From a virus: a stretch of 64,000 bases of DNA. Numbering within the stretch: the stretch's first letter is position 1; every line of letters starts with the position of its first letter. The stretch covers positions 85,448-149,447 of the IMG/VR virus record IMGVR_UViG_3300046004_000591. The stretch is one strand, 5' to 3'. The translations under genes and the position numbers were made by a program. Shown here in pieces: positions 51,695-59,977 of this stretch. Under the pieces are notes generated by a model, which saw only the letters and a program-made list of their open reading frames with translations, made no database searches and was not told the origin of the DNA.

Positions 51695-52115
51695 AAGAAG
51701 AGCATCCGACCACGTCGCCGATATTGAATTGGCATCCCAACAAAGAACAATCGACAGATTAGAAAAAGTTGTTGAAAAGGTTGCTGAAAATACAATCACC
51801 ATGAATAAAATGGTTGCTGTACATGAAGAAAAAATTATTAAATTTGAAGAACAACATAAATCTCTAGTTCAAGATGTTAAAGCCGTATCTTCTAAAGTGG
51901 ATGAATCTGATAAACAAATCAATAAAAGCGTTGCTGAATTTGGTTCAAAATTTGCTGAAGCTCACAAAGATAAATTGGAAGACACTGTAGATAAAATTGA
52001 AGAATTAGAAGAACGTATTTCTAAGATTGAACAATGGAAATGGTTTATTGTTGGTATAGCTGGCGCAATCGGTTATTATATTGAACATTTTAATGTATTT
52101 GCGTCAAAACCTTAA
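51675..52115 (+). CDS. Coiled-coil protein with C-terminal membrane anchor (XhlA-like)
   Basis: 146 residues. A long heptad coiled coil (about 20-115) ends in IEQWKWFIVGIAGAIGYYIE, a single transmembrane helix, the plan of XhlA/holin-associated phage proteins. Likely role in lysis or membrane anchoring. ATG 51675 follows a weak ribosome site. Confidence 0.6.
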   Translation: MEEQIVKRRASDHVADIELASQQRTIDRLEKVVEKVAENTITMNKMVAVHEEKIIKFEEQHKSLVQDVKAVSSKVDESDKQINKSVAEFGSKFAEAHKDKLEDTVDKIEELEERISKIEQWKWFIVGIAGAIGYYIEHFNVFASKP

Positions 52116-52118
52116 GAT

Positions 52119-52152
52119 AATCCCATCAATAAAATGATGGGATTTCTTTTGG
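52119..52152 (+). terminator. Rho-independent terminator
   Basis: AATCCCATCA and TGATGGGATT, followed by TCTTTT. Confidence 0.8.
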
Positions 52153-52166
52153 ATAAAATATCAGTT

Positions 52167-52269
52167 ATAATACATCTTATTTGTCGTTTAAACAATGTTA
52201 ATGATTAGAACAATATATCATACAGGATGTATTGTTTTCGTTGTGTATTCAACAAATAAGATGTATTAT
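52167..52269 (+). repeat. U leader element, copy 9 (diverged, perfect 18-bp stem)
   Basis: Left arm 52167-52184 and right arm 52252-52269 are perfectly complementary (ATAATACATCTTATTTGT). An internal hairpin AATATATC/GATGTATT encloses ATACAG, matching the ACAGGAT loop region of other copies although the stem bases differ, which looks like compensatory change. A promoter follows it here. Confidence 0.65.
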
Positions 52270-52279
52270 ATCTTTATTC

Positions 52280-52307
52280 TTTCGTTTCTGATATAATAGA
52301 TTATAAT
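52280..52307 (+). promoter_or_regulatory. Promoter
   Basis: TTTCGT (52280-52285), a 16-bp spacer and TATAAT (52302-52307); CTAGGAG follows before the gene. Confidence 0.7.
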
Positions 52308-52331
52308 ATAGTTTTTCAACTAGGAGAAAAT

Positions 52332-52550
52332 ATGAGAGCCATTAAGATTGAATTTAACAACAATGTAGTTCGAGTTTTGATTGTAGACAATGTTACATAT
52401 TTCGACGTTCATGAAAACAAAATTGAGGTTCTACATTCAAAAGGATCTTCTGTTTATTATAAAGGCATTAGAAGTAATGAATTAAATGAATCGAATTTCC
52501 AAATGTTTATTGACCAAATTTACAATTTGAATTCTGATGGATTAGAATAA
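52332..52550 (+). CDS. Hypothetical small protein
   Basis: 72 residues, beta-rich start (MRAIKIEFNNNVVRVLIVDN). No family recognised. TAGGAG upstream; one-base overlap with the next gene. Confidence 0.55.
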   Translation: MRAIKIEFNNNVVRVLIVDNVTYFDVHENKIEVLHSKGSSVYYKGIRSNELNESNFQMFIDQIYNLNSDGLE

Positions 52551-52879
52551 TGTCTCACATTGATTCTTTTTTAGAGGAAATAGATAATTTAGATTCATTG
52601 GATAATCCATCATTTGTTATAATTTCTAATTCAAAAAGGATTCTATATGAATTAGATGATATAAAACAGAATATCAAAACCGTGGATATTTCCGAAGATT
52701 TTAAATCAGTTAAGATAGAATTGGATAATGAATCTGAGACTTGTTACATTGAAATAAATGTTAATAATGATGACATTTTAATATGGATTGAATATAACGA
52801 TATTGGATATACAAGATACAATTCTGTTGAAGATATACCGTTCGATTCAATCATTTCTTACATTAAAGGTGAATTATGA
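52550..52879 (+). CDS. Hypothetical acidic protein
   Basis: 109 residues, strongly acidic, mixed alpha/beta. No family recognised. Overlaps both neighbours. Confidence 0.55.
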   Translation: MSHIDSFLEEIDNLDSLDNPSFVIISNSKRILYELDDIKQNIKTVDISEDFKSVKIELDNESETCYIEINVNNDDILIWIEYNDIGYTRYNSVEDIPFDSIISYIKGEL

Positions 52880-53031
52880 ATTTATTGATTTTATTAAATC
52901 TAATCGGGGTTTATTTTTGTATGGATATGTTATTTTCTGGTAGATTAAAACTACATGAAGTGTTCAAATTGTTTTACATTGGAATTTGTTTGATTATGTA
53001 TAGTGGTTTAATTGGAATGAAATTATTATGA
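52876..53031 (+). CDS. 51-residue membrane protein
   Basis: MNLLILLNLIGVYFCMDMLF and a second hydrophobic helix (LFYIGICLIMYSGLIG). ATGA overlaps on both sides. Confidence 0.55.
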   Translation: MNLLILLNLIGVYFCMDMLFSGRLKLHEVFKLFYIGICLIMYSGLIGMKLL

Positions 53032-53198
53032 TAAATGAATTGGAAGGAATTATGTTAGGTGGTATCCAAAAAGATGAAATGTTTATATTAACATGTAATG
53101 GAGTGGATGCTAATGTACGATACATTGAAATTCCAAAGACAGGAAAACAGACGCATCCTCCTAAACAATATAACAACAAGAATCAAAAGAAATGGTAA
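53028..53198 (+). CDS. 56-residue hypothetical protein
   Basis: MINELEGIMLGGIQKDEMFI opens it; the end is basic (YNNKNQKKW). It lies four bases before the primase gene and is coupled upstream by ATGA. Confidence 0.5.
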   Translation: MINELEGIMLGGIQKDEMFILTCNGVDANVRYIEIPKTGKQTHPPKQYNNKNQKKW

Positions 53199-53201
53199 AG
53201 T

Positions 53202-54215
53202 ATGTCATTATACATCGATAAGAAATACATCCATTTGTTCTCATCTTCCATGCGCAACTTCAGAAAGATAAATGAAGAAACATGGAAGATGAGTTGTCCA
53301 ATTTGTGGGGATTCAAAAAAGAATACCAGAAAAGCCAGAGGATTCATCTATACCGTTAAAAATGATATGTTCTATAGATGTTTCAATTGCCAGTATTCTG
53401 TATCGTTTGGTACATTCCTAAAAGAAGTCAATTCTTTGTTATATTCAGATTATGTTGTCGAACGATACAAACAAGGAATCAATAAACATAGAGCAAACAA
53501 AACAATTGAACTTCCTGATTCAAAACCATCATTTTCTGAATCATCAATTTACAATAACAAAATTCTATCTCAATTGATTCCAGCATCTGAATCTAAAGAA
53601 GCAATTGAATTTCTCTCAAGAAGAAATATACCAGAGGATAAATGGAAACTATTGTATTATACAACAGAATACAAAAAGTTAATCAATTCGATCATCCCAG
53701 AAAAGTTTGATTCTGTAATTGATTCACCTAGAATTGTTATTCCATATTTCAATCCAGAAGGATATATATTCCAATTAACGGGTAGAGCAATTGATAACAA
53801 CTTCATGAGATATTCTAATATCAAATTGATGGATACGGATTATCCTGTATATGGTTTAGAAAGAATTGATACTTCTAAGAAGATATACGTTGTTGAAGGT
53901 CCAATTGATTCATTGTTTATAGATAATTGTATAGCTGTTTCTGGTTCGTCATTTAACAGTAATGTGTTCATTAAGGAACATAAAGACAATGTTGTCTTGG
54001 TTTATGATAATGAACCCAGAGCAATTGAAATAATGAGATTACTCGAAAACAGTATCAAATTTGGATATTCGGTTTGTATTTGGGATTCCAAGATAAAACA
54101 AAAAGACATCAATGATATGTATTTGAATGGTATAGACGCAAAAAGTATTATAGATAATAATACATTCGTCGGAGCATCCGCTCTCATGAAATATATCACT
54201 TGGAGGAAATGTTGA
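53202..54215 (+). CDS. 61: gp61-like DNA primase
   Basis: 337 residues, close to T4 gp61. MSCPICGDSKKN and YRCFNCQYS form the zinc-binding module (about 29-70) that reads the priming site. IYVVEGPIDSL (about 228) and VVLVYDNEP (about 264) are the TOPRIM catalytic motifs. It would make RNA primers together with the gp41-like helicase. Confidence 0.9.
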   Translation: MSLYIDKKYIHLFSSSMRNFRKINEETWKMSCPICGDSKKNTRKARGFIYTVKNDMFYRCFNCQYSVSFGTFLKEVNSLLYSDYVVERYKQGINKHRANKTIELPDSKPSFSESSIYNNKILSQLIPASESKEAIEFLSRRNIPEDKWKLLYYTTEYKKLINSIIPEKFDSVIDSPRIVIPYFNPEGYIFQLTGRAIDNNFMRYSNIKLMDTDYPVYGLERIDTSKKIYVVEGPIDSLFIDNCIAVSGSSFNSNVFIKEHKDNVVLVYDNEPRAIEIMRLLENSIKFGYSVCIWDSKIKQKDINDMYLNGIDAKSIIDNNTFVGASALMKYITWRKC

Positions 54216-54400
54216 AAGAAGATAAACCTTGTAAATTTGATGTTGATAAAGAATTGAAAGATCTAATGAAATTGAAATATGATGAAAATGAATTACACAT
54301 CATCAACGCTTTAATTGATACAAATAAGGTTCAAAATGAATTACCTATTCAAAACGGATCCGTTCAGGAATATAGTGGTACAAACGGAGAAAACAAATAA
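54209..54400 (+). CDS. Hypothetical small protein
   Basis: 63 residues, highly charged. GGAGG lies right before ATG 54209; a TTG three bases later has better spacing, so the exact start is open. Overlaps the primase end. Confidence 0.45.
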   Translation: MLKEDKPCKFDVDKELKDLMKLKYDENELHIINALIDTNKVQNELPIQNGSVQEYSGTNGENK

Positions 54401-54866
54401 ATTCATATCAAAATTTCTATTTTTCAGAAAATATCAAATTGATTATGAAAAACGATTTGTATGGAATAATGAATTAATTCCAATCAAATATAATAAAACA
54501 ATGGATTGTAGAATTGGAACTCGAGTAAGTATAACAGGGGGATACCATCAACATCTTAATGGTGAATTTGAATGTACTGGTAAATACATCAAACAAGGTA
54601 TTGAAACATTATATGAAATTAAAATACCATGGTGGTCTGAATGGTTGAAAAATTATGTATTGAAATATCCGTATAATTCCAAAAGAGGAACGATATACAT
54701 ACCAATGAAATTCTTATTCCAAGCGAAATATAATGAATCCATTAAAAACAAAAAAGTTTGTTTTATGAATGGTGAATGTATTTGTACTGGTAAAGAAACT
54801 GATAAACTAATCGATTTACAATTTTATGGATTCGTAGAGAAGACTAAAATTAAAGAAATAAAATAA
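54375..54866 (+). CDS. Hypothetical protein with GTG start
   Basis: 163 residues. The GTG at 54375 with AGGA five bases upstream is the best start; the next ATG (54501) would drop a clearly coding N-terminus. Basic, aromatic-rich, with two similar GxFxCTGK segments (GEFECTGKYIK; GECICTGKETD), perhaps a small repeat. No family recognised. Confidence 0.5.
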   Translation: MVQTEKTNKFISKFLFFRKYQIDYEKRFVWNNELIPIKYNKTMDCRIGTRVSITGGYHQHLNGEFECTGKYIKQGIETLYEIKIPWWSEWLKNYVLKYPYNSKRGTIYIPMKFLFQAKYNESIKNKKVCFMNGECICTGKETDKLIDLQFYGFVEKTKIKEIK

Positions 54867-54873
54867 GGGAAAT

Positions 54874-55455
54874 ATGAAAGTTGAATTGTTATTTGTTACA
54901 CCAAACGCAGAAGAATTCTTAGGTATTGTAGCAGGAGAATGTTATGGTGCCGATATATCAGATCCTGATAAAAATGTAAAACGTGCCAAACATTGTTCAT
55001 CAAAAGGTCATCTTGCGGTATTACGTTTTGCTCATGCTGTCTTCAGAATCTCTGACATCTCAAGAGTCTGTTCTCATCAAATGGTTCGTTCCAAACATCT
55101 TGACTTCCTTCAAAAGAGTCAACGTTACACCAAATCAGATGTATCCGAACTCTTGGAATTAGAAGTTCCGCCATTTTTTGAAACATCTGAAGAAGCATCT
55201 ATTGTATTAAAAGAATCATTAGAACATTCTTATGAACAATATGATAAATTATTATCATTAGGTGCAAAGAAAGAAGACGCTAGAATGGTGCTTCCGAATT
55301 TCTCGCCGACCTCATTAAATGTTGTTGGTAATTTCCAAGCATGGTTGGATTTCATTAAATTGCGCAACACAAAAGAAGCTCAATATGAAATCAGATTAGT
55401 TGCGCAGGAAATTGAACGTCAAATGACAGAAGTTGCTCCAAATCTTTTCAACTAA
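54874..55455 (+). CDS. thyX: ThyX flavin-dependent thymidylate synthase
   Basis: 193 residues. VRSKHLDFLQKSQRY is the ThyX motif in a variant form: the usual RHRx7S appears as RSKx7S. HLAVLRFAHAVFRI and the end (ARMVLPNFSPTSLNVVGNFQ) fit the family. It methylates dUMP to dTMP using reduced folate and FAD. With NrdA/NrdB it feeds phage DNA synthesis. It makes ordinary thymidylate, so any 5-hydroxymethyluracil would have to be made later on DNA. Confidence 0.92.
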   Translation: MKVELLFVTPNAEEFLGIVAGECYGADISDPDKNVKRAKHCSSKGHLAVLRFAHAVFRISDISRVCSHQMVRSKHLDFLQKSQRYTKSDVSELLELEVPPFFETSEEASIVLKESLEHSYEQYDKLLSLGAKKEDARMVLPNFSPTSLNVVGNFQAWLDFIKLRNTKEAQYEIRLVAQEIERQMTEVAPNLFN

Positions 55456-55463
55456 ATTATATC

Positions 55464-55673
55464 ATGACGTATCAATTACATAAAATCTATAACGAATCTG
55501 GTAATGATTTTAAAACTGAAATCATTACAGAATTCAATCATAAACCATCATTTCAAGAAATATGTAAAATTGTTCCATCTTTGGCAACTGTATTCAATTG
55601 TGAAGATTATATCATGAATGAATATATGACCTGCGCGGCAGATGGTGTTTTTATCTTGAAAGAAAAACCATAA
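55464..55673 (+). CDS. Hypothetical small protein
   Basis: 69 residues, no family recognised, between thyX and nrdA; eight bases follow the thyX stop. Possibly a regulator of nucleotide enzymes, on context only. Confidence 0.5.
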   Translation: MTYQLHKIYNESGNDFKTEIITEFNHKPSFQEICKIVPSLATVFNCEDYIMNEYMTCAADGVFILKEKP

Positions 55674-55682
55674 GGAAATTAT

Positions 55683-57479
55683 ATGAGTATAACGGAATTG
55701 TATTTAGGAATAAATGTTGATTATTCGCGAGACAATTTGATAGATGAATTAGGACATAAACGATTTAAGGAATCGTACATGATGTCTGATGAATCATCAC
55801 CTCAGCAAAGATATGCATATGTTTCTAATGCGTTTGGTACTAATAAAGAACATTCACAAAGATTATATGATTATGCATCTAAGCATTGGTTGAGTTATTC
55901 GACTCCGATTTTATCATTCGGTAGAAATAAAAAAGGATTACCAATTTCTTGTTTTTTGTCTTACTTACCAGATACATCAAAGGGCCTTATTGATACATTA
56001 TCTGAAGTCAATACATTATCCATGTTAGGTGGGGGTGTTGGTATCCATATGGATATTCGTTCTGCTGGCGATAAATCAACTGGAATCATCCCGCATTTAA
56101 AAACATATGATGCGTCTTCTTTAGCGTATAAACAAGGTTCTACTCGAAGAGGTAGTTACGCGGCATTCTTGGATATTTCTCATCCTGAAATTATACCATT
56201 TATTGAAATGAGAAAGGCGACTGGAGATCCAAATATCCGATGTCCAAATTTGAATCATGGTGTAAATATAACAGATGATTTTATGCAAATCATTGAAAAA
56301 TGTATGATTGAACCAGATTTTGACGATTCTTGGAATTTAATAGATCCAGCAACCAAAGAAATAACACAAACTGTTTCGGCAAAAGAAGTTTGGCAATTAT
56401 TGATTGAAACTAGAGTTCAACGCGGTGAACCATATTTGCATTTTATTGATACGGCAAATAGAGCATTACCAGAATTTCAAAGAAAAAAAGGCTTAAAAAT
56501 CAATGGCTCGAATCTCTGCGTAGAGGTAGAACTCGCAACTTCTGAAGATAGAACTGCGGTTTGTTGTTTATCGTCATTAAACTTAAATTATTATGATGAA
56601 TGGAAAGATGATTATCAATTTCATAGAGATGTTGCCGAAATGTTGGATAATGTTTTAACCCATTTTATCGAAAATGCTCCGCCAGAATTACGTAGAGCAG
56701 TTGAATCCGCAAAGAATGAACGTTCTATTGGTATAGGTGTATTAGGATTACACGATTATTTTCAACAAAAAAATATACCATTCGAATGCGCATTAGCAAA
56801 AAGTACAAATTTGCGTATCTTTAAAAGTATCAAAGTTCATTTAGATAAGTGTAATTCTGAATTGGCATTAGAACGAGGGGAATGTCCAGATGGAATTGGT
56901 TATGGTAAAAGATTTGCTCATATGCAGGCAATCGCACCTAATGCATCTACGTCTATTTTGGTCGGAAATACATCACCAAGTGTTGAACCATTTAGAGCAA
57001 ATGCATATAGACAAGATACACTTTCAGGATTTTCAATTTACAAAAACAAACAATTAGAAAAATTATTATCTAATAAATCATTAACAGAATCAAAATTAGA
57101 CGATATTTGGAAAAGCGTTATTGCAAATGAAGGATCTGTTCAACATTTAGATATTTTATCTCAAGATGAAAAGGATGTGTTTAAAACGTCTATGGAGATT
57201 GACCAAAGATGGATTATCGATTTAGCTGCGGATAGAGCAGCTATTATTGACCAAGGACAATCTATAAATGTATTTTTCAGACCAGATGCACATATAAAAT
57301 ACTTACATGCCGTCCATTTTAGTGCGTGGAAACGCGGATTAAAAAGTTTGTATTATTTGAGATCTAATAAAGTCGGAAAGGCTGATAAAGTGTCACAACA
57401 AATTCAACGACATATTATTGAAGAAATGAATATGATGTCTGTTGCCGAGGGAAATTCTTGTTTGGCTTGTGAAGGGTAA
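55683..57479 (+). CDS. nrdA: Ribonucleotide reductase large subunit
   Basis: 598 residues, shorter than the usual 750 because the N-terminal ATP-cone allosteric domain is missing. ISCFLSYLPD and AVCCLSSLNL hold the redox cysteines, NLCVEV the radical-site NxCxE, and CLACEG the C-terminal shuttle pair. It reduces ribonucleotides together with NrdB. Loss of the cone would remove dATP shut-off. Confidence 0.95.
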   Translation: MSITELYLGINVDYSRDNLIDELGHKRFKESYMMSDESSPQQRYAYVSNAFGTNKEHSQRLYDYASKHWLSYSTPILSFGRNKKGLPISCFLSYLPDTSKGLIDTLSEVNTLSMLGGGVGIHMDIRSAGDKSTGIIPHLKTYDASSLAYKQGSTRRGSYAAFLDISHPEIIPFIEMRKATGDPNIRCPNLNHGVNITDDFMQIIEKCMIEPDFDDSWNLIDPATKEITQTVSAKEVWQLLIETRVQRGEPYLHFIDTANRALPEFQRKKGLKINGSNLCVEVELATSEDRTAVCCLSSLNLNYYDEWKDDYQFHRDVAEMLDNVLTHFIENAPPELRRAVESAKNERSIGIGVLGLHDYFQQKNIPFECALAKSTNLRIFKSIKVHLDKCNSELALERGECPDGIGYGKRFAHMQAIAPNASTSILVGNTSPSVEPFRANAYRQDTLSGFSIYKNKQLEKLLSNKSLTESKLDDIWKSVIANEGSVQHLDILSQDEKDVFKTSMEIDQRWIIDLAADRAAIIDQGQSINVFFRPDAHIKYLHAVHFSAWKRGLKSLYYLRSNKVGKADKVSQQIQRHIIEEMNMMSVAEGNSCLACEG

Positions 57480-57486
57480 CTATAAA

Positions 57487-58455
57487 ATGAGTAAAAATTT
57501 AAAATTAACTGACGAAAGACCATATTACAAACCGCATAGATATGGATGGGCGTATGATTATTGGTTGACTCATGAACAAAGTCATTGGATGTTCACTGAA
57601 GTGTCTATGCAAGACGATATTAAAGATTGGTCGAAATTAGATGAATCCAGCAAACATTTTTTAACAAATTTGTTTAGATTCTTCACTCAAGGTGATATCG
57701 ATGTTGCTGGAGGATATGTTAAAAATTATTTACCAACATTCCCTCAACCAGAAATAAGAATGATGTTATTAGGATTTGCTGCAAGAGAATCAATTCATAT
57801 TGCTGCATATTCGCATTTAATTGAAACTCTTGGGATGCCAGAAAGAATATACAACGAATTTAATGAATATTCTGAGATGAAAGAAAAACATGATTATGTT
57901 GATAGATTCACTCATATGGATAACACCACTATTGCTCAGCAAATTGCAGTATTCAGCGCATTCACAGAAGGATTACAATTATTCTCATCATTTGCTATGT
58001 TATTAAATTTTCCTAGACATGGTAAATTGAAAGGTATGGGTCAATTAGTTTCTTGGAGTTTAGTTGATGAATCAATGCATTGCGAAGGTATGATTAAACT
58101 GTTTAGAACTCATATCGAAGAAAATAGACATATCTGGAACGATAAATTAAAATCCGAATTATATTCTATCGCAGAAAAAATGGTTGAACTAGAAGACAAA
58201 TTCATTGATTTGTCGTTCAGTATGGGTGACATGGAAAATTTATCCGCAGGTGATATTAAACAATACATTAGATACCTTTGCGATAGAAGATTGATTTCCA
58301 TGGGATTGAAAGGAATTTATAAAATTAAGAAAAACCCATTGAATTGGATTGACGAAATGATTAATGCGCCAATTCATGGAAATTTCTTTGAAACTACAAT
58401 TACGGATTATTCAAAAGGTGCATTAACTGGTTCTTGGGGTGATGTCTGGTTATAA
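57487..58455 (+). CDS. nrdB: Ribonucleotide reductase small subunit
   Basis: 322 residues. ARESIHIAAYSH supplies the metal ligands E and H and the radical tyrosine; LVDESMHCEG supplies the second E..H pair; FTEVSMQDDIKDW lies at the first acidic ligand. The conserved tyrosine suggests a class Ia-type radical. The start MSKNLKL at 57487 does not overlap nrdA. Confidence 0.95.
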   Translation: MSKNLKLTDERPYYKPHRYGWAYDYWLTHEQSHWMFTEVSMQDDIKDWSKLDESSKHFLTNLFRFFTQGDIDVAGGYVKNYLPTFPQPEIRMMLLGFAARESIHIAAYSHLIETLGMPERIYNEFNEYSEMKEKHDYVDRFTHMDNTTIAQQIAVFSAFTEGLQLFSSFAMLLNFPRHGKLKGMGQLVSWSLVDESMHCEGMIKLFRTHIEENRHIWNDKLKSELYSIAEKMVELEDKFIDLSFSMGDMENLSAGDIKQYIRYLCDRRLISMGLKGIYKIKKNPLNWIDEMINAPIHGNFFETTITDYSKGALTGSWGDVWL

Positions 58456-58564
58456 TGTATTGGTAATCTGGGATTTTGAAATTAAAAATAAAAATTTATT
58501 ATTCAAAAAGATAGAAGAATTATCTAATGACATGAATAATTTCATATTAAATACAATTAAATGA
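58442..58564 (+). CDS. 40-residue hypothetical protein
   Basis: MSGYNVLVIWDFEIKNKNLL continues as a charged helix ending LNTIK. GGGGTG precedes the start, which overlaps the end of nrdB by 14 bases in another frame. Confidence 0.4.
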   Translation: MSGYNVLVIWDFEIKNKNLLFKKIEELSNDMNNFILNTIK

Positions 58565-58594
58565 ATATACAATAACACATTAAAAGGAATTAAA

Positions 58595-58747
58595 ATGGCA
58601 TCAGTAAAAAAGAACTTCGCTTGCGACCATTGTGATGCGCAAGGATCTATTACAATTAAATCAAAGGATTTTTCGGAAAATGACATTAGAAGTTGTCCAA
58701 TTTGCGGAACGCCGTTATTGGATGATATTGAAGAAGATGAAGAATAG
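58595..58747 (+). CDS. 50-residue zinc-ribbon protein
   Basis: FACDHC and RSCPICGTPL give a CxxC...CxxC zinc ribbon; the C-terminus is acidic (DDIEEDEE). AAAGGA upstream. Small zinc-ribbon proteins often modulate transcription or bind other proteins; the role here is unknown. Confidence 0.7.
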   Translation: MASVKKNFACDHCDAQGSITIKSKDFSENDIRSCPICGTPLLDDIEEDEE

Positions 58748-58758
58748 ATTGTGATACC

Positions 58759-58798
58759 AAACCCGTTAGAGATTGAATGCTCTAACGGGTTTCTTTTT
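58759..58798 (+). terminator. Rho-independent terminator
   Basis: AAACCCGTTAGAG and CTCTAACGGGTTT form a perfect 13-bp stem followed by CTTTTT. The tail also serves as a TTCTTT -35 (58791) for a TATAAT at 58813. Confidence 0.9.
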
Positions 58799-58841
58799 GG
58801 ATTAAATAAATCTATAATAAAATTTAAAGGGGAAATATAAC

Positions 58842-59504
58842 ATGAAAACATTTGCAGAAATTAGAAAGATGATATTAGAAATGCCTGAACATAGACCAGA
58901 AACGAAAGACCAGTCTGCTTGGATTACAATATCGGCCGAAGGTGATGCTGGTAGATATATAACAGATGAAACAGTTCAAAGAAGATTTGATTTGATTAAA
59001 ACTGTAAAAAATTCGAGTGTTATTGGTGATTATACAATTTTATTGACAAAAACAAAAGGGATGGCTGGCGTTTATATACCAACTATACGGCAAGAAGACG
59101 GAGCTAAAATATATTATGTTGCGTGTCTAGTTCATTTTAAACACCCTTTGATTGATAATTTACCAGCGGAATTGGAACATAAGAAACAATTACAAATATC
59201 AATTGTAGCAACAGTTCCCAACTTAGAAGGACTTGGATTAGCTTCTTCTATATACCAAGCATTGATGGATGATGGATACGTTATTGTTTCCGATAACGTT
59301 CAATATGAAGGCGGTAAAAGATTATGGAAGAAGTTATCAATAGTTCCTTCATTAAATGTATTTGTTTATGATACAATAGAACATGATTTCATAAAGGATG
59401 ATTCTGGTAAAGTAATCAATTATGATACAAAGAATTTGGCTGACGATAAGATTTGGTTACCAAACAGTAAAGGTAGAAGATTTGTTTTAATTGCACACAA
59501 ATAA
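58842..59504 (+). CDS. GNAT-like protein with capsid-targeting N-terminus
   Basis: 220 residues starting MKTFAEIRKMILEMPEH, the closest match to the T4 internal-protein signal, ending in ILE. IVATVPNLEGLGLASSIYQA looks like the acetyl-CoA-binding loop and helix of an acetyltransferase. IVSDNVQYEGGKRLWKKL is shared with the proteins at 19896 and 43480. Likely packaged and injected; possible acetyltransferase. Confidence 0.65.
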   Translation: MKTFAEIRKMILEMPEHRPETKDQSAWITISAEGDAGRYITDETVQRRFDLIKTVKNSSVIGDYTILLTKTKGMAGVYIPTIRQEDGAKIYYVACLVHFKHPLIDNLPAELEHKKQLQISIVATVPNLEGLGLASSIYQALMDDGYVIVSDNVQYEGGKRLWKKLSIVPSLNVFVYDTIEHDFIKDDSGKVINYDTKNLADDKIWLPNSKGRRFVLIAHK

Positions 59505-59557
59505 ACCCATCATTAAATTCTTCATATGTAATAATATCATACTATGGAGAATCAAAT

Positions 59558-59977
59558 ATGTGGTTGTATCAAGGAATCGAATTAACAGATATACCAGAAG
59601 GTAAAATAGGATTTGTATATCTTATCACAAATAAATCTAACAACAGAAAATACGTTGGTAAGAAACAATTCTATTCATTCACTTCTTCCATGAAAACTGT
59701 TACGTTGAAAAATGGAACCAAAAAGAAGAAACGAGTGAAGAAGAAATCTGAATCTGATTGGAAGACGTATTTCTCTAGTTCCGACGATTTAAAATTGGAA
59801 ATAGAACAATTGGGTGAAGACAATTATATCAGAGAGATATTACATTTATGTGGTAATCTAGGGACTATGTCTTATTTGGAAGCAAGGGAACAAATGGATC
59901 GTAGAGTGTTGGAATCTGATGAATACTTGAATCGCCAGATACAATGTAGAGTCCATCAATTACACGTGAAATTATGA
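59558..59977 (+). CDS. GIY-YIG family endonuclease
   Basis: 139 residues. GFVYLITNKSNNRKYVGKKQF is the GIY-YIG core and ESDWKTYFSSSDDLKLEIEQ a characteristic following segment of phage Seg-like proteins. No DNA-binding fingers follow, so it may be a minimal homing or repair nuclease. Overlaps the next gene by four bases. Confidence 0.8.
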   Translation: MWLYQGIELTDIPEGKIGFVYLITNKSNNRKYVGKKQFYSFTSSMKTVTLKNGTKKKKRVKKKSESDWKTYFSSSDDLKLEIEQLGEDNYIREILHLCGNLGTMSYLEAREQMDRRVLESDEYLNRQIQCRVHQLHVKL

